64,000 nt of DNA from Pyrocephalus nanus. Lineage: Eukaryota > Chordata > Aves > Passeriformes > Tyrannidae. A model generated the notes under the pieces. It had not been told where the DNA came from. It made no database searches and saw only the letters and a program-made list of their open reading frames with translations. Location: the NCBI GenBank assembly GCA_038380795.1, contig CM076275.1:2420501-2484500 (forward strand). Reading direction: 5' to 3'. Positions 62,397 through 64,000 of the stretch are shown here, one piece after another. Each line of letters starts with the position of its first letter. The first letter of the stretch is position 1. The position numbers and the translations under genes were made by a program.

Positions 62397-64000
62397 GAAT
62401 ATAAATCTTTCTGTAGGTGCTTAAGTCATGTTATTTCCTTTGCACTTGATCCAGGGACAGATTAATTAGTCTCAGTGTCTATTTATTCAGCTCCTAGAAT
62501 AAAATGTGCTCGTGGCAAAGCTTCTCCCCCAGAGATGGATTCAGATGTCAACTTGTGCCCAAAAGACACTGAGGAGTGTGCAGTGCTGCTGGGGGTTGGG
62601 AGAGAAAGGGCACTTCATCACCAGGTGACCCTCCTGCTGCCAACCAAGCCAGCACCAAATCATCTCCAAGCCAAGCCAGTTTCCAAAAGTATTGTTTGCA
62701 CAGCCAAGCTCGGATTTTGCATGATGGTGGCACAGATTGTTCCTACACAAACAGAAGAACCCTTTGCAATTGCTTTTTTAAATCATCACAAACATTCTTT
62801 AAAAGAATGTCTCTCTGCATTTCCAAATATAGTGAAGAAATTACTCTCCAAGCTCACCCGTTCCTTTATTTTAAGTCTTCCCTGTTAGTCCATCCTTGGA
62901 ATAATGTCTGAAAGGCCACACTGCTTCTTTGGGAGAAACTGGGATGTTTGGAACATGACTGGATTGTAACATTTCTAAACTTCCCAGAAGAGGCAAATTT
63001 TAAAGGAATAAGCTTATTTCTATGCACGCACAGTTGTTTCAGAGCCAAATGGAAAGGAGAGCTCAGAAAAAGAAATGACAAATTGTTTGGAAAATATTGT
63101 CCTTCCCAAGACAGACCTAACCATATGGGGGGAAGGGAGTCAATAATGAAATTTTCCCTTTAAATCCGAGCCCAGCAGCCCTCCCATCCACTCCGCTGGG
63201 AGGTTTGTGTGAGTCAGGCCTGCAAGATCATCCACTCAGGGTAATATTTCCAGCACTTCAGTCCCCTCCCTGCTTCACTCCTATTCCCCACTGAAAGAAG
63301 TCCACGTCTCAGATTTATGGGAAGAGCAGAGGGACGGGACCCCGAGCTGTCCCTGTTTTTCCCAACCTCATCCACAGCCCAACACTGCTGATGGAAAAGT
63401 CATCCATTGAGAAGGAGAAGGCACAGCATCTCCTTGAAAAAACATGTCCATGAGTTTATGCAAGGAAAATTAATTATGAGGACCAGGAGAAGTTCTTTCT
63501 CCAGCCCTGCCCAACCTCCTGGTGTGACTCCAGCAAGTTGTATGAGGTTTGTGTGCCTGAGAAGAACTGCCCCGACCTCCCCCCAGGACGTGGGCAGGTT
63601 AAGGCAGGAAAAGGTGTTGGACAAATGGAAGAAGCTGCACAAGAGCAGAGTTTATTGGCATTTTGATGGTGCTTGTGAAAGCCTGCTGTAGTTGCACTGG
63701 ATCGATAATGCTGGACCCGAATTCTCTGTGGACAAAACGAGGGGTGCATCACTGCCTTGGTGGTTCGGGGAAACGCAGAAAACACTTGCTGTGGCAAGGA
63801 AATCCTTTCACTCCTCTTAAATCACTGCATTTATCATCATTGCCATCTTTAAGTAATAAACAAAAGCGATATTTACGCATCCCCAAATGGTGACAGTTAT
63901 GCAACAAGAGAAAGAGCTGCAGCAATTGGGTGCGTCAGCAATTAGCAGGGCCTTGAAAAGATGTTGGGAAAGAGGTTTCTTTTGTGCGTGTGGTTGTGTT

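Larger units (their letters stand above)
60641..64000. other. Far upstream flank of PITX1, non-coding
   Basis: No exon is recognised. A TC microsatellite lies at 60688-60702. The block at 61190-61500 is unique and AT-rich with TAAT cores (CATAAATTAATGCATTCTAC near 61399) and could be a conserved element. A CR1 tail lies at 61785-61858 and a short tandem duplication at 62349-62396. The rest is unique sequence. Confidence 0.6.

Overview
The window is vertebrate nuclear DNA, and the repeat content points to a bird. Short 5'-truncated CR1 LINE tails occur on both strands, several ending in the CR1 3' signature of a GGTTGGACTAGATGAT-like block, a CCTTCCAACC-like block and ATTCTGTGA. Genes have GT-AG introns. 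There is no bacterial-style gene layout, CRISPR array, tRNA or rRNA that I can see. I cannot resolve the bird order.

Two protein-coding genes are supported. On the left, on the + strand, are the last two coding exons of PCBD2 (pterin-4a-carbinolamine dehydratase 2 / DCoH2): 11661-11741 and 13169-13264. Their upstream exons lie before base 1, so 1-11660 is intron. A long 3'UTR probably ends near the paired AATAAA signals at 14979-14993. On the right, on the - strand, is the complete PITX1 coding region in three exons: 51692-51530, 48584-48379 and 45816-45277. They join in frame to a 302-residue bicoid-type (K50) homeodomain protein with a C-terminal OAR motif. The two genes are convergent, separated by about 28-30 kb.

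In mammals CATSPER3 lies between PCBD2 and PITX1. I see no trace of it here, which fits the reported loss of the CatSper channel genes in birds. The interval instead holds non-coding DNA: CR1 fragments, an ancient palindromic MITE-like element (29680-29841), a (GAAA)n array of about 120 bp, and a strand-asymmetric purine-rich tract (35.48-38.87 kb) that contains a degenerate telomere-like (CCCTAA) island at 37.88-38.29 kb.

PITX1 sits in a chain of CpG-rich blocks from about 45 to 60.6 kb, broken by AT-rich, TAAT-rich stretches that look like conserved regulatory elements. Upstream of PITX1 there are two perfect CRE palindromes (TGACGTCA) exactly 21 bp apart, a + strand TATA box, an AACCA pentanucleotide array, and a distal CpG island (59.5-60.6 kb) with a GC-rich/CA minisatellite, a third CRE and a minus-strand splice-donor consensus. 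That island could host an alternative upstream first exon or a divergent lncRNA promoter.

No new multi-gene system is present. The unusual content is structural and regulatory. All long open frames apart from the exons look like chance frames in GC-rich or low-complexity DNA.
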